The translations under genes were made by a program, and so were the position numbers. 64,000 nucleotides of DNA, taken from the NCBI GenBank assembly GCA_003285105.1, contig CP030158.1:682001-746000 (forward strand), in the 5' to 3' direction. Below are positions 28,733-35,649 of this stretch, one piece after another. Under the pieces are notes generated by a model that did not search any database, was not told where the DNA came from, and saw only the letters and a list, made by a program, of their open reading frames with translations. The stretch is from Roseithermus sacchariphilus. GTDB taxonomy: Bacteria > Bacteroidota > Rhodothermia > Rhodothermales > MEBIC09517. The stretch's first letter is position 1; each line of letters begins with the position of its first letter.

Positions 28733-29185
28733 TCAGAGACGCCCTGCCGGAACCCCGACGTCCGAAGACCGCACCAGCCGCTGGTACCGGCGCACGGCCC
28801 GGGCCATGGGCTCGGTGAAGAAGCCGGACGGGTCGTACGTCGCGATCGGCACCCACTCGTAGGCGTCGTGCTCCTCGGAGAGCCGCACCGGCCCACCCCG
28901 ATACGCGGCCCGGTAGGCCACCCCGAGGCCGTCCGTCCCGGCGCTGACGATGGGATGGGGGAAAAGAAACAGCGGCTCCTCGTCCAGACGGCAGGCGAGA
29001 TCCGGCCCCAGCTCCTCCCGCAGCTCGCGGCGGATGGCGGCGGTCCAGTCGCCGTAAAACTCGGAACGGGAGAGCCGCCCACCGGGCAGGTCCCCCGCCT
29101 GCGTGATCCGGTCGCGCAGCACCAGAAAGGCATCACCGTGCCGCAGGAACACCTTGAGCGTGATCTGAAAGAAGCCGGGTTCCAT
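28733..29185 (-). CDS. Nudix hydrolase
   Basis: The product is 150 aa. The Nudix box is GGRLSRSEF followed by AAIRRELREELGPDL (about 35-62), with the catalytic REL..EELG helix intact. The stretch between the GG and the helix is a little longer than the canonical 23-residue box. The N-terminus (FFQITLKVFLRHGDAFLVLR) and DAYEWVPI are typical strand segments. Such enzymes hydrolyse nucleoside diphosphates linked to another group; the substrate is unknown. It ends 11 bp upstream of nothing obvious and starts just after the SAP-like gene's stop, so both may share a transcript. Confidence 0.82.
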   Translation of the reverse strand: MEPGFFQITLKVFLRHGDAFLVLRDRITQAGDLPGGRLSRSEFYGDWTAAIRRELREELGPDLACRLDEEPLFLFPHPIVSAGTDGLGVAYRAAYRGGPVRLSEEHDAYEWVPIATYDPSGFFTEPMARAVRRYQRLVRSSDVGVPAGRL

Positions 29186-29196
29186 CGAGGTCGGGG

Positions 29197-29634
29197 TCAG
29201 GCGTCCGCCGTCGGTCGAGGGGCTGCCGGCGCACTCGCCCGTTCATGCGCCCGCAACGCCTCCATCAGCTCGGCCTTGTTCATCGAAGAACGCCCGCGGA
29301 TGTCCAGCGTCCGGGCGCGCTCGTACAGCTCGGCCTTCGTCCAGGATGCATAGTCCGTCGTCACCTCGTCCGTCGCCGCCTCGTCCGTCGCCGCCTCGTC
29401 CGTCGTCGCCTCGTCCGTCGTCGCCTTGCTCCCCGCGTCTTTCTCGGGGGGAGCGCTACGAGCCGGCGGGGTGGCAGCCGGTCCGGCCCCGGGCGGAGTG
29501 GCGGTCGGCAGGGAGGGGCGGGGAGCCGCCTCCCGGACGTAGCGATACCACGAACTGATCGCCAGGGTCGCCACCGCGGCCGTGCCGGCTACGAGCCAGT
29601 TGATCCAGGTGCTGGAACCCTTGAACCATTTCAT
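29197..29634 (-). CDS. Membrane-anchored protein with TDEA repeats and SAP/Rho-N-like C-terminus
   Basis: The product is 145 aa. An N-terminal membrane segment (WINWLVAGTAAVATLAISSW) is followed by a Pro/Ala-rich linker. Next come five near-identical 5-residue units (TTDEA, TTDEA, ATDEA, ATDEA, TTDY-like) between about residues 73 and 95. The C-terminus (SWTKAELYERARTLDIRGRS, MNKAELMEALRAHE) is a SAP or Rho-N-terminal-like helix-turn-helix, a fold that binds nucleic acid. The expected topology is a single anchor with a cytoplasmic or periplasmic nucleic-acid-binding tail. A related Rho-N-like opening is seen in the Rho of this window ([20 protein letters not shown]). Confidence 0.65.
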   Translation of the reverse strand: MKWFKGSSTWINWLVAGTAAVATLAISSWYRYVREAAPRPSLPTATPPGAGPAATPPARSAPPEKDAGSKATTDEATTDEAATDEAATDEVTTDYASWTKAELYERARTLDIRGRSSMNKAELMEALRAHERASAPAAPRPTADA

Positions 29635-29703
29635 GGGCGTCTCCTCGGGTCGGTTGATACGGTCAGGCAGCCACCCGGCCGGTGGACTCCCCGAGGCGCC
29701 GTC

Positions 29704-30192
29704 CTACAGGAAGAACCGGATGCCGAAGCCACCGCCGATGTCGACGTCCGTCTCTTCGAGCAGCGCCAGCCGAGGCGTCAGCCGGGCATAGAACTCCAGA
29801 CGATCATACCGATACCGCAGCCCAAAGGTGCCGCTGACCCCGAGGGCCACCTCGTCGTTGTTCGGCTTGCGGTCCCGCAGCCCGATGAACACCCCCGGGC
29901 CGTAGAACAGAGACGTGCCGGGGGGATCGGCGATGGCACGGTCGTAGAGCCCGTGGACGTTGAGGTAGAAGAAATCGTCCAGGTCCCACGCGGCCAGGAT
30001 GTCATACGACATGGCGCGCGCGCCGTAGATCCCGACCGACACGCCCGTGGGCGCGCCGATCTGTGCGCCGAGGCTGATCGAGCCCGGTGGTTGCTGTGCG
30101 CGGGCCGGCAGGGCCATCGCCGCCGTAAGCATCAGACAGGCCGCGACCGCCGGCACCACGCGCCGGCTCAAGAAGGGGTTGAAGAAGGGCAT
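29704..30192 (-). CDS. Small outer-membrane beta-barrel protein
   Basis: The product is 162 aa from ATG 30192 (MPFFNPFLSRRVVPAVAACL), which gives a signal peptide ending ALPARAQQ; ATGs at 30228 and 30240 are alternatives. Mature sequence alternates hydrophobic strands (ISLGAQIGAPTGVSVGIYG, DFFYLNVHGLYDRA, LFYGPGVFIGLRD, LEFYARLTPRLALLE) and ends in GGGFGIRFFL with a C-terminal Leu after Phe, typical of outer-membrane barrels. It is followed downstream by the SAP-like gene and preceded by the OmpA lipoprotein on the same strand. It has no known specific function. Confidence 0.72.
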   Translation of the reverse strand: MPFFNPFLSRRVVPAVAACLMLTAAMALPARAQQPPGSISLGAQIGAPTGVSVGIYGARAMSYDILAAWDLDDFFYLNVHGLYDRAIADPPGTSLFYGPGVFIGLRDRKPNNDEVALGVSGTFGLRYRYDRLEFYARLTPRLALLEETDVDIGGGFGIRFFL

Positions 30193-30348
30193 TTCTGGCA
30201 GATGCAAAGGGGTGGTCTGTGGGTTCATGATGGGAGCCATGGGAACCCCCCGCGCCGCCGGGGATGCACACGCCGCTGCACGCGTCCACCGCTGCACGCA
30301 TCGGGCGGGAGGGCTCGGGGCAATGCAGGTCAGAGAAAAAGGCCAGGG

Positions 30349-31068
30349 TTAGTTGCCCTGCTGCTCGGTCAGCTCCTGGCGGTACGCCTCCGAGGCATAG
30401 ATCGCCACCTCGACGCGCCGGTTCTGTTGCCGACCGACGGCCGTCTCGTTCGACGCCACGGGCATCGTCTCCCCATGCCCGACCGTCCGAATCCGGCTCG
30501 GATCGACGCCCTGGTAGATCAGGTAAGCCGCCGCCGACTCGGCCCGGCGCTCGGAGAGGCGCTGGTTGTACTCTTCCGGCCCGGTGCTGTCCGTGTGACC
30601 GGCAATCAACACCTCCGTGTTGGGATACTTCTTCAGGCTTTCGGCCAGCTGGCGGAGGTTCTCCTTTGCCGTGTCCGACAGCTCCGACGAGTCGACTGCG
30701 AAGAGGATGGCGGAATCGAAGGTGATCTGAATCCCCTCGCCGACGCGCTCGACCTCGGCGCCTTCCAGCTCCTGCTCCAGCTCCTCGGCCTGCTTGTCCA
30801 TCTGCCGCCCGATGATGGCGCCCGCCGTGCCGCCGACGGCCGCGCCGACGATGGCCCCGGCGGCGGTGTTGCCGGCCGCCTTGCCGATGACGCCGCCGAC
30901 GACCGCTCCGGCTCCGGCCCCGACGACGGCGCCTTCCTGCGTCTTGTTCAGCCGGGCACAACCGGTCAGGCTTCCGAGGCCCAGCAACCCGGCCAGCAAC
31001 AGGGTGACGGGCCGCCGCGCAATCGCCTGAAGCGTGCTGCCCTGCGGCCTGTGTGCATATCGTTTCAT
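30349..31068 (-). CDS. OmpA-family lipoprotein with glycine-zipper
   Basis: The product is 239 aa. ATG 31068 has a strong Shine-Dalgarno site (AAGGAG, 8 nt upstream). The signal ends in the lipobox LGSLTGC. A glycine-zipper region follows (AVVGAGAGAVVGGVIGKAAG and GAIVGAAVGGTAGAIIGRQM, about 47-90). An OmpA C-terminal domain comes next (TFDSAILFAVDSSELSDTAK, VLIAGHTDSTGPEEYNQRLS, RAESAAAYLI) that binds peptidoglycan through its Asp/Arg pair. The role is anchoring the outer membrane to the cell wall, as in Pal or YiaD proteins. It is transcribed towards the small beta-barrel gene, 156 bp away. Confidence 0.88.
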   Translation of the reverse strand: MKRYAHRPQGSTLQAIARRPVTLLLAGLLGLGSLTGCARLNKTQEGAVVGAGAGAVVGGVIGKAAGNTAAGAIVGAAVGGTAGAIIGRQMDKQAEELEQELEGAEVERVGEGIQITFDSAILFAVDSSELSDTAKENLRQLAESLKKYPNTEVLIAGHTDSTGPEEYNQRLSERRAESAAAYLIYQGVDPSRIRTVGHGETMPVASNETAVGRQQNRRVEVAIYASEAYRQELTEQQGN

Positions 31069-31323
31069 GGAAAGTCTCCTTCGATGGATGACGTCTGGAA
31101 TCCGCGAACCTGTACCGGGCCACCGCCGGCCTGCAAGCCGGAGCGACCACGGCGTCGGGCTCATCAAACGGAGTGCCCGCTGCTTCGTTTCACCCCGCAC
31201 AAACGCCTGAGAATCAATTCGTTAATGCCTGTTTCAACCCCTGCCAGCCGGTGTTCACAGCGCGGAAACCGCCCCTCCGCCCCCCGGATGTGCACGGCGC
31301 TCGCCCACCGAACCGTCTACGAT

Positions 31324-31569
31324 TCAGGACAGATTCACGGCGTCGATCCGGTCGATCAGCCGTCCCAGATCGACCGGCGGCAGGTCGTGGTACCAGTCGA
31401 CGTGGGGGGACCAGCAGAGGCAGGCCAGGCATTGCGTGTCGCGCCAGACGTAGCCGCACGCCGGGCAGCGCCCGTGGGTATCGAAGGTGTTCCACGCGTG
31501 GCCGCAGCGGCAGCGCCAGCGAGACGCGGCGGACGGCGCCCAGGCACACCGGGGACAGAAGATCTTCAT
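31324..31569 (-). CDS. Small zinc-ribbon protein
   Basis: The product is 81 aa starting MKIFCPRCAWAPS. Four Cys pairs are visible: FCPRC, RCRCG, GRCPACG and CLACLC, with CWSPHVDW after them, enough to bind two zinc ions. No catalytic motif is seen. The start codon overlaps the stop of the ThuA gene as ATGA (31566-31569), which implies translational coupling. It may assist or regulate the ThuA-domain protein or be an RNA/DNA-binding ribbon. I recognise no precise family. Confidence 0.62.
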   Translation of the reverse strand: MKIFCPRCAWAPSAASRWRCRCGHAWNTFDTHGRCPACGYVWRDTQCLACLCWSPHVDWYHDLPPVDLGRLIDRIDAVNLS

Positions 31570-32360
31570 CGTCCGGGATAGACGGATTGCACGAGATGCT
31601 CCGGGGCGGCCTGCTTGCTGCGGCTGGCCCACAGAATGCCCCGCGTGGTGAGGGTCCAGACCTCGGGCACGTCGAAGTCCTCCGGCTGATGCCCGATCGA
31701 CGAATAGAACACCCGCCCTCGCCCGTACCTCTTCTTCCAGACGACCGGCATCACGGCCCCGTCGATCCAGGGATCGTGCTCGCCGCTGAACGTGGTGGTC
31801 GCCAGCACCCGGTTCGCCGGGTCCACGTGCATGTAGTACTGCTCGGTGCCGGTCATGTGGAAGTCGCTCAGCCCCGCCGTGATCGGATCGTCCGGGTCCA
31901 CGATGTGGACGTCGTAGTCGATCTTACCGCCGGGGTGAGCCACCCACTGCCCGCCCGTCATGTACTGATACTCCGTGTGTTCGCGGAACGCGTCGCAGAG
32001 GCCGCCGTGCCATCCGGCCAGGCCGGTGCCGCTTTTGACGGCCTCCAGCAATCCGGCGGCCTGCTCCCGCGTGATCGTCCCCATGGTCCAGAGTTGGACC
32101 ACGACGTCGACCGCCGCCATGAGGTCCTGATCCAGGTAGGCATCCAGCGAATCGGACACCGCCACCTCGAAGCCGGCTTCTTCGAACCAGGGCAACAGGC
32201 GATCCCGGAACGCCTCGGGCTGATGCCCGGGCCACCCGCCGTAGACGAACAGCGCACGGGATACGGGGCGAGCAGAGGGCGATGCCGCTCCGGGGCGAGG
32301 CAGGGCCACGGTGAGGCCCGCCGCCGCGGCGCGGCGCAGGAAATCGCGTCGGCTGATCAT
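31566..32360 (-). CDS. Tat-exported ThuA-domain protein
   Basis: The product is 264 aa. ATG 32360 gives a twin-arginine signal (SRRDFLRRAAAAGLTVAL). The mature part is a ThuA (trehalose-utilisation) domain with a class I glutamine-amidotransferase-like fold: RALFVYGGWPGHQPEAF, VDVVVQLWTMGTITREQAAG, GLAGWHGGLCDAF, EYQYMTGGQWVAHPG and VFYSSIGHQPEDFDVPE. The function of ThuA proteins is not settled; they are commonly found with sugar oxidoreductases and isomerases. A Tat-exported sugar-isomerase-like protein is encoded about 16 kb away. The stop overlaps the next gene's start by 4 bp. Confidence 0.85.
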   Translation of the reverse strand: MISRRDFLRRAAAAGLTVALPRPGAASPSARPVSRALFVYGGWPGHQPEAFRDRLLPWFEEAGFEVAVSDSLDAYLDQDLMAAVDVVVQLWTMGTITREQAAGLLEAVKSGTGLAGWHGGLCDAFREHTEYQYMTGGQWVAHPGGKIDYDVHIVDPDDPITAGLSDFHMTGTEQYYMHVDPANRVLATTTFSGEHDPWIDGAVMPVVWKKRYGRGRVFYSSIGHQPEDFDVPEVWTLTTRGILWASRSKQAAPEHLVQSVYPGR

Positions 32361-32554
32361 GGCCGGTGAGGGGCTGGTGTGGGAGGGTTGTGCCGGCGGG
32401 CCGGCGCCGTAGCGGCACCGGTCGTCCGCTCCGAGTCCAAAGTACGGCACGGCCGCGACCTTTTTCGAGCCTTCGCTCAAGTCCGCTTAAGTCGCCGCCC
32501 CAATGGCCGATACCCGGATGATCGCTGCCGGCTTTCTCCTCATCGGTACCTGCC

Positions 32555-32755
32555 ATGCGCCCCGACCTCAGCCCCTTCTCGCTCTCGGATCTGCTGCAGC
32601 TCATCCTCGAAGCCGGGCTGCTGCGGAGCTACCAGATACGCCGGCGCCGCGTACACCTCGACCTGCACGACTACGCCATTACCATGCGGCCTCGCCGCGC
32701 GCGCCGCTGGGCCGAGGCCGTCCTCTGCACTCCGCTGCCCGTTTCGAGCCGTTAG
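32555..32755 (+). CDS. Hypothetical 66-aa basic protein
   Basis: ATG 32555 opens MRPDLSPFSLSDLLQLILEA, followed by GLLRSYQIRRRRVHLDLHDY and a basic tail. The first part is a plausible amphipathic helix. It is convergent with the broken membrane-protein gene at 32778-32971. No family is recognised and the evidence is only an open frame with reasonable composition in a gap between clear genes. It could be chance in this GC-rich sequence. Confidence 0.3.
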   Translation: MRPDLSPFSLSDLLQLILEAGLLRSYQIRRRRVHLDLHDYAITMRPRRARRWAEAVLCTPLPVSSR

Positions 32756-32777
32756 GGGCAGCGCCTGAGCGGCCCGC

Positions 32778-32971
32778 CTACCCGGCTCGCCGGGTGGCCC
32801 CGAGCACGACGGCCAGCTGCGCCGAAAAGCGCCACCCCACGACGACGGTGGCATGCAGGACGAGCAGGTAGAGCCAGATCGGATCCGGCAGCCGCCCCGC
32901 CAGGAGGTACTGCCCCCTCCGACGAGGCTGCTCAGCATCAGCAGGAGCGGGTGGAAGACGTCGCGCAGCAT
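32778..32971 (-). pseudogene. Small two-helix membrane protein with a frameshift
   Basis: From ATG 32971 the first frame gives MLRDVFHPLLLMLSSLVGGG. The second frame continues QYLLAGRLPDPIWLYLLVLH, then ATVVVGWRFSAQLAVVLGAT to the stop at 32778. The junction is a run of five Gs (plus-strand Cs 32913-32917). One extra G would make a continuous 64-aa two-helix inner-membrane protein. The total length is 194 bp, one short of a multiple of three. No family is recognised. Either the gene is truly broken or the run was miscounted in sequencing. Confidence 0.5.
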
Positions 32972-33128
32972 GGGAATCCTGACGAATGATGACCCATGCC
33001 GCCATGATAGGCCAGGGCTCGCCCGGGCTCCCACCGGCTCCGGCGCGACTCGCGCGGACGGTCTGGCGCACGCCGCCGGGAGATGCGGCGCATCGCCACG
33101 GGGGTTCATCCCCCCGGCCCACGAAACG

Positions 33129-33159
33129 AAAAACGCCGCCCTCGAGGAAGGCGGCGTTT
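33129..33159 (-). terminator. Intrinsic terminator after tRNA-Lys
   Basis: On the minus strand AAACGCCGCC pairs perfectly with GGCGGCGTTT (10 bp stem, 9-nt loop) and runs into TTTTT. It lies 20 bp downstream of the 3' end of tRNA-Lys and fits Rho-independent termination of that transcript. Confidence 0.8.
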
Positions 33160-33178
33160 GCGCGTGGTTTTCAGGAAG

Positions 33179-33251
33179 TGATCCCGCCAGGATTCGAACC
33201 TGGGACCCACTGATTAAAAGTCAGTTGCTCTGCCAGCTGAGCTACGGGATC
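33179..33251 (-). tRNA. tRNA-Lys (anticodon UUU)
   Basis: The 73-nt sequence folds as a full cloverleaf. The acceptor GATCCCG pairs with CGGGATC, with discriminator A. The D arm is GCTC/GAGC with AGCTGGCA. The anticodon stem ACTGA/TCAGT carries loop CTTTTAA, so the anticodon is TTT (Lys). The T arm CCAGG-TTCGAAT-CCTGG is canonical. CCA is not encoded. A promoter-like element (33279-33309) and a terminator (33129-33159) flank it, so it appears to be transcribed alone. Confidence 0.96.
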
Positions 33252-33278
33252 GCCGGCACGCTCGGCGTGCTAGACGGG

Positions 33279-33309
33279 TGAAGGTACCGCAGCGAGCGTT
33301 ACCGTTCAA
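33279..33309 (-). promoter_or_regulatory. Predicted promoter of tRNA-Lys
   Basis: On the minus strand TTG (33309-33307) is followed after exactly 20 nt by TACCTTCA (33286-33279), a TAnnTTnn-type -7 box. The tRNA 5' end lies 27 nt further down, giving a leader of roughly 20 nt. The spacing is the same as in the two other promoter candidates of this window (18444-18474 and 52193-52223). Confidence 0.5.
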
Positions 33310-33399
33310 GCTACCTACGCCGGAGCCGCTTGAAGGTTTTTTGAACATTCACCCGACGATGAAGCGACGCGCAGCAACACCGGATCGCACCGCCCGGAC

Positions 33400-33433
33400 A
33401 AAAAAAGGCCGCTCCCGTTCAGGGAGCGGCCTT
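33400..33433 (-). terminator. Intrinsic terminator of the 21-codon mini-gene
   Basis: On the minus strand AAGGCCGCTCCC pairs perfectly with GGGAGCGGCCTT (12-bp stem, 5-nt loop) and is followed by seven Ts. It lies 33 bp after the stop codon of the mini-gene at 33466-33531 and would end its transcript before tRNA-Lys. Confidence 0.85.
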
Positions 33434-33465
33434 GCAGCTTTGCACGAGCGTGCAAAACCTGGAGC

Positions 33466-33531
33466 CTAGTAGCGACGGAACAGTTTGCCGCCCTTGACGC
33501 TCTTGAGCTGCTTGGTGGACAGCTTCTTCAT
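33466..33531 (-). CDS. 21-aa basic mini-protein with a double-glycine-like motif
   Basis: The frame encodes 21 residues: MKKLSTKQLKSVKGG followed by KLFRRY and a TAG stop. An SD-like AGAGGT lies 6 nt before the ATG, and a strong terminator lies 33 bp after the stop, so it behaves as a complete transcription unit. Eight of 21 residues are Lys or Arg. The LKSVKGG pattern resembles the end of double-glycine leader peptides of bacteriocin or signalling precursors. Only six residues would remain after such cleavage, and no peptidase-transporter gene is nearby. It could instead be a nucleic-acid-binding or regulatory micro-peptide. The family is unknown. Confidence 0.6.
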   Translation of the reverse strand: MKKLSTKQLKSVKGGKLFRRY

Positions 33532-33871
33532 AACGCTACCTCTGGGTTGGTGGTGAAACAGGAATGAGGTACTCGTAGCAGCAGGGCGGACCACAAAGCG
33601 GTGGAAACGACCCGATCTGCCGCTATCATGAAAAAAATTTCATATTCCCCTGTCATGCGCCTTCCCCTCAAACTGATATCAGCCATCTGGCGCACATGGA
33701 TGACTGTCCATGCGCCAGAGGCGCATAGCACGGGCTTCTCCTCCACCCGGACGCTGCCCACGCGAACGAAGCGCTCACCGCGTCGTTAGAGGGCGGCGCT
33801 GCGGGGTGCGCCGCCGTCCCGGCGCCCGCTCCGCGCGGCGTCGTCCCTCCCCCAACCGTCTCGCGTGTCGC
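33532..33871. other. Intergenic region upstream of mini-gene and RoxA-like gene, 340 bp
   Basis: This is a divergent gap. It includes an A/T-rich island near 33620-33650 (TGAAAAAAATTTCA palindrome-like element). A hairpin lies at 33687-33718 in which CTGGCGCACATGGA faces TCCATGCGCCAG with a 2-nt bulge and 6-nt loop. I find no convincing TAnnTTTG promoter box on either strand. No protein-like frame is present. Confidence 0.5.
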
Positions 33872-35047
33872 ATGTCCGTCCTCCCCTCCTCGCCCCTGGG
33901 CACCCTCACCGTCGAGCAGTTCCTGGCGGAATACTGGCAGAAGAAGCCGCTGTTGATCCGTGGCGCCCTGCCGGGCTTCACCTCACCGCTCTCCCCGCAG
34001 GACCTGGCCGGGCTGGCCTGTGAGGAGGAAGTCATCAGCCGCCTCGTCCTGGAGCGCGGGGGCGACTACCCCTGGCAGCTCCACTACGGCCCCTTCACGC
34101 CGGAGGACTTCGAGGCCCTGCCGGAGACGCACTGGTCGTTGCTGGTGCAGGAGGTCGACCGCTACGTCCCCGAGGTGGCGGCGCTGCTGGAGCACTTCCG
34201 CTTCGTGCCGAACTGGCGCATCGACGACGTGATGATCAGCTTCGCCCCGAAGCACGGCGGCGTGGGGCCGCACGTGGACAACTACGACGTCTTCCTGCTC
34301 CAGGGCCTCGGCCACCGACGCTGGCAGATCCACCACACGCCCGTCGAGGAGGAACACCTGGTGCCGGACCTGGACGTGCGCATCCTGGCCGACTTCGAGC
34401 CGGACGCGGAATGGGTGCTGGCCCCCGGCGACCTGCTGTATCTGCCGCCGCGCATCCCGCACAACGGAATCGCCGAGGACGACTGCATGACCTACTCCAT
34501 CGGCTTCCGCGCGCCCAGCACGGTGGAGCTGCTGGAGGGCTTCCTCAGCCACGTGATCGAACACACCGACCCCGGCCGGCGCTATGCCGACCCGGACCTC
34601 CGCCCCCCCGCCGAGCCCGGAGCCATCTCTCCTGAAGCCCTCGCCCGTATCCGCTCCATGATCACCGAGATCTTCCAGGACGAGCAGGCCATCGACCGCT
34701 GGTTCGGGCGGTTCATGACGGAGCCCAAACGGGGCTTCCAGCCCGGCCCTGACGACGTGTGGGACCCGGCCGAACTGGCCGATGCACTCCGCGAGGGCGC
34801 GACCCTGCACCGGTATGCCATTGCCCAGCTGGCCTTCATCCGCCATGCCGACGGCTCTGCCAGCCTCTTTGCCGGCGGCGCCGAGCACCGGCTGCCCGCG
34901 GACCTCGCCTTCGCGGCACCGCTGATCACCGGCACGGAACCGCTCGACGCCCGCACCCTGGCGCCGCACCTGGACCACGAAGCCCTGCTGGATCTGCTCG
35001 CCACCCTCGTCAACGACGGCGCTCTGCTGGTCTCGCATCCGGCCTGA
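33872..35047 (+). CDS. roxA-like: RoxA/YcfD-like JmjC cupin oxygenase
   Basis: The product is 391 aa from ATG 33872. The N-terminal JmjC/cupin domain (LTVEQFLAEYWQKKPLLIRG) includes the Fe(II) ligands H134-x-D136 in GPHVDNYDVFLLQG, and the distal His is probably in LPPRIPHNGIAE. GHRRWQI and APGDLLYLPP are typical of the YcfD/RoxA group. In E. coli this 2-oxoglutarate oxygenase hydroxylates an arginine of ribosomal protein L16. The C-terminal dimerisation and winged-helix part is also present. Assignment to L16 hydroxylation is by family; no ribosomal genes are nearby. Confidence 0.83.
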   Translation: MSVLPSSPLGTLTVEQFLAEYWQKKPLLIRGALPGFTSPLSPQDLAGLACEEEVISRLVLERGGDYPWQLHYGPFTPEDFEALPETHWSLLVQEVDRYVPEVAALLEHFRFVPNWRIDDVMISFAPKHGGVGPHVDNYDVFLLQGLGHRRWQIHHTPVEEEHLVPDLDVRILADFEPDAEWVLAPGDLLYLPPRIPHNGIAEDDCMTYSIGFRAPSTVELLEGFLSHVIEHTDPGRRYADPDLRPPAEPGAISPEALARIRSMITEIFQDEQAIDRWFGRFMTEPKRGFQPGPDDVWDPAELADALREGATLHRYAIAQLAFIRHADGSASLFAGGAEHRLPADLAFAAPLITGTEPLDARTLAPHLDHEALLDLLATLVNDGALLVSHPA

Positions 35048-35073
35048 CCCCCTCACCCCTCGCCCGTTGCCTT

Positions 35074-35622
35074 ATGCTCGAACCCTGGCCCAGGCTGGAC
35101 AGCACGGTCCGCGCATCGTACGAGGTCTTCCGGGTGCGGGAGGACCGCTGCCGGTCCCCGCGGACGGGGCAGGTGCACTCGTTCTATGTGATCGAGTCGA
35201 ACCCCTGGGTGAACGTCATCCCGCTGACGCCGGACGGCCGGATCGTCTGTGTGGAGCAGTATCGCCACGGCATCGAAGCGGTCACGCTGGAGATCCCCGG
35301 CGGCGTGGTGGACGCGGCGGACGAGACGCCCCGGCAGGCCGCGCGCCGTGAGATGCGGGAAGAAACCGGCTACGACAGCGCCGGGCTCGTCGATCTGGGC
35401 GTGGTGGCGCCGAACCCGGCCATCCTGAACAACCGCTGTTACACCTTCCTGGCGCCGGACGCCCACCCCGTGGGCGGCCAGCACCTCGACGGAACGGAGG
35501 AGATCGCCGTCACGCTCGTGGACGCGGCCGAGGTGCCCGCCCTCATCCGCTCGGGGCGGATCAGCCACGCCCTCGTCGTGGCGGCGTTCTACCTGTTCGA
35601 CCTGTGGCAGCGCACCCGATGA
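35074..35622 (+). CDS. ADP-ribose pyrophosphatase-like Nudix hydrolase
   Basis: The product is 182 aa starting MLEPWPRLDSTVRASYEVFR. The Nudix region is IPGGVVDAADETPRQAARR then EMREETGY, with the catalytic RE..EET helix intact and one extra residue before the first conserved Glu. Upstream, VNVIPLTPDGRIVCVEQYRH is the typical ADP-ribose pyrophosphatase strand pair. Such enzymes split ADP-ribose into AMP and ribose-5-phosphate, clearing a reactive metabolite in the cytoplasm. It starts 26 bp after the RoxA-like gene, so the two probably share a transcript, with the K+ channel gene 27 bp behind. Confidence 0.85.
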   Translation: MLEPWPRLDSTVRASYEVFRVREDRCRSPRTGQVHSFYVIESNPWVNVIPLTPDGRIVCVEQYRHGIEAVTLEIPGGVVDAADETPRQAARREMREETGYDSAGLVDLGVVAPNPAILNNRCYTFLAPDAHPVGGQHLDGTEEIAVTLVDAAEVPALIRSGRISHALVVAAFYLFDLWQRTR

Positions 35623-35649
35623 TCCCGCTCACCGCCGAGAGATCCTCGC

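Noticed and set aside
33528-33761. 77-codon minus-strand frame overlapping the mini-gene region
   Set aside because: It lacks an SD site, runs through the A/T island and has no protein pattern.
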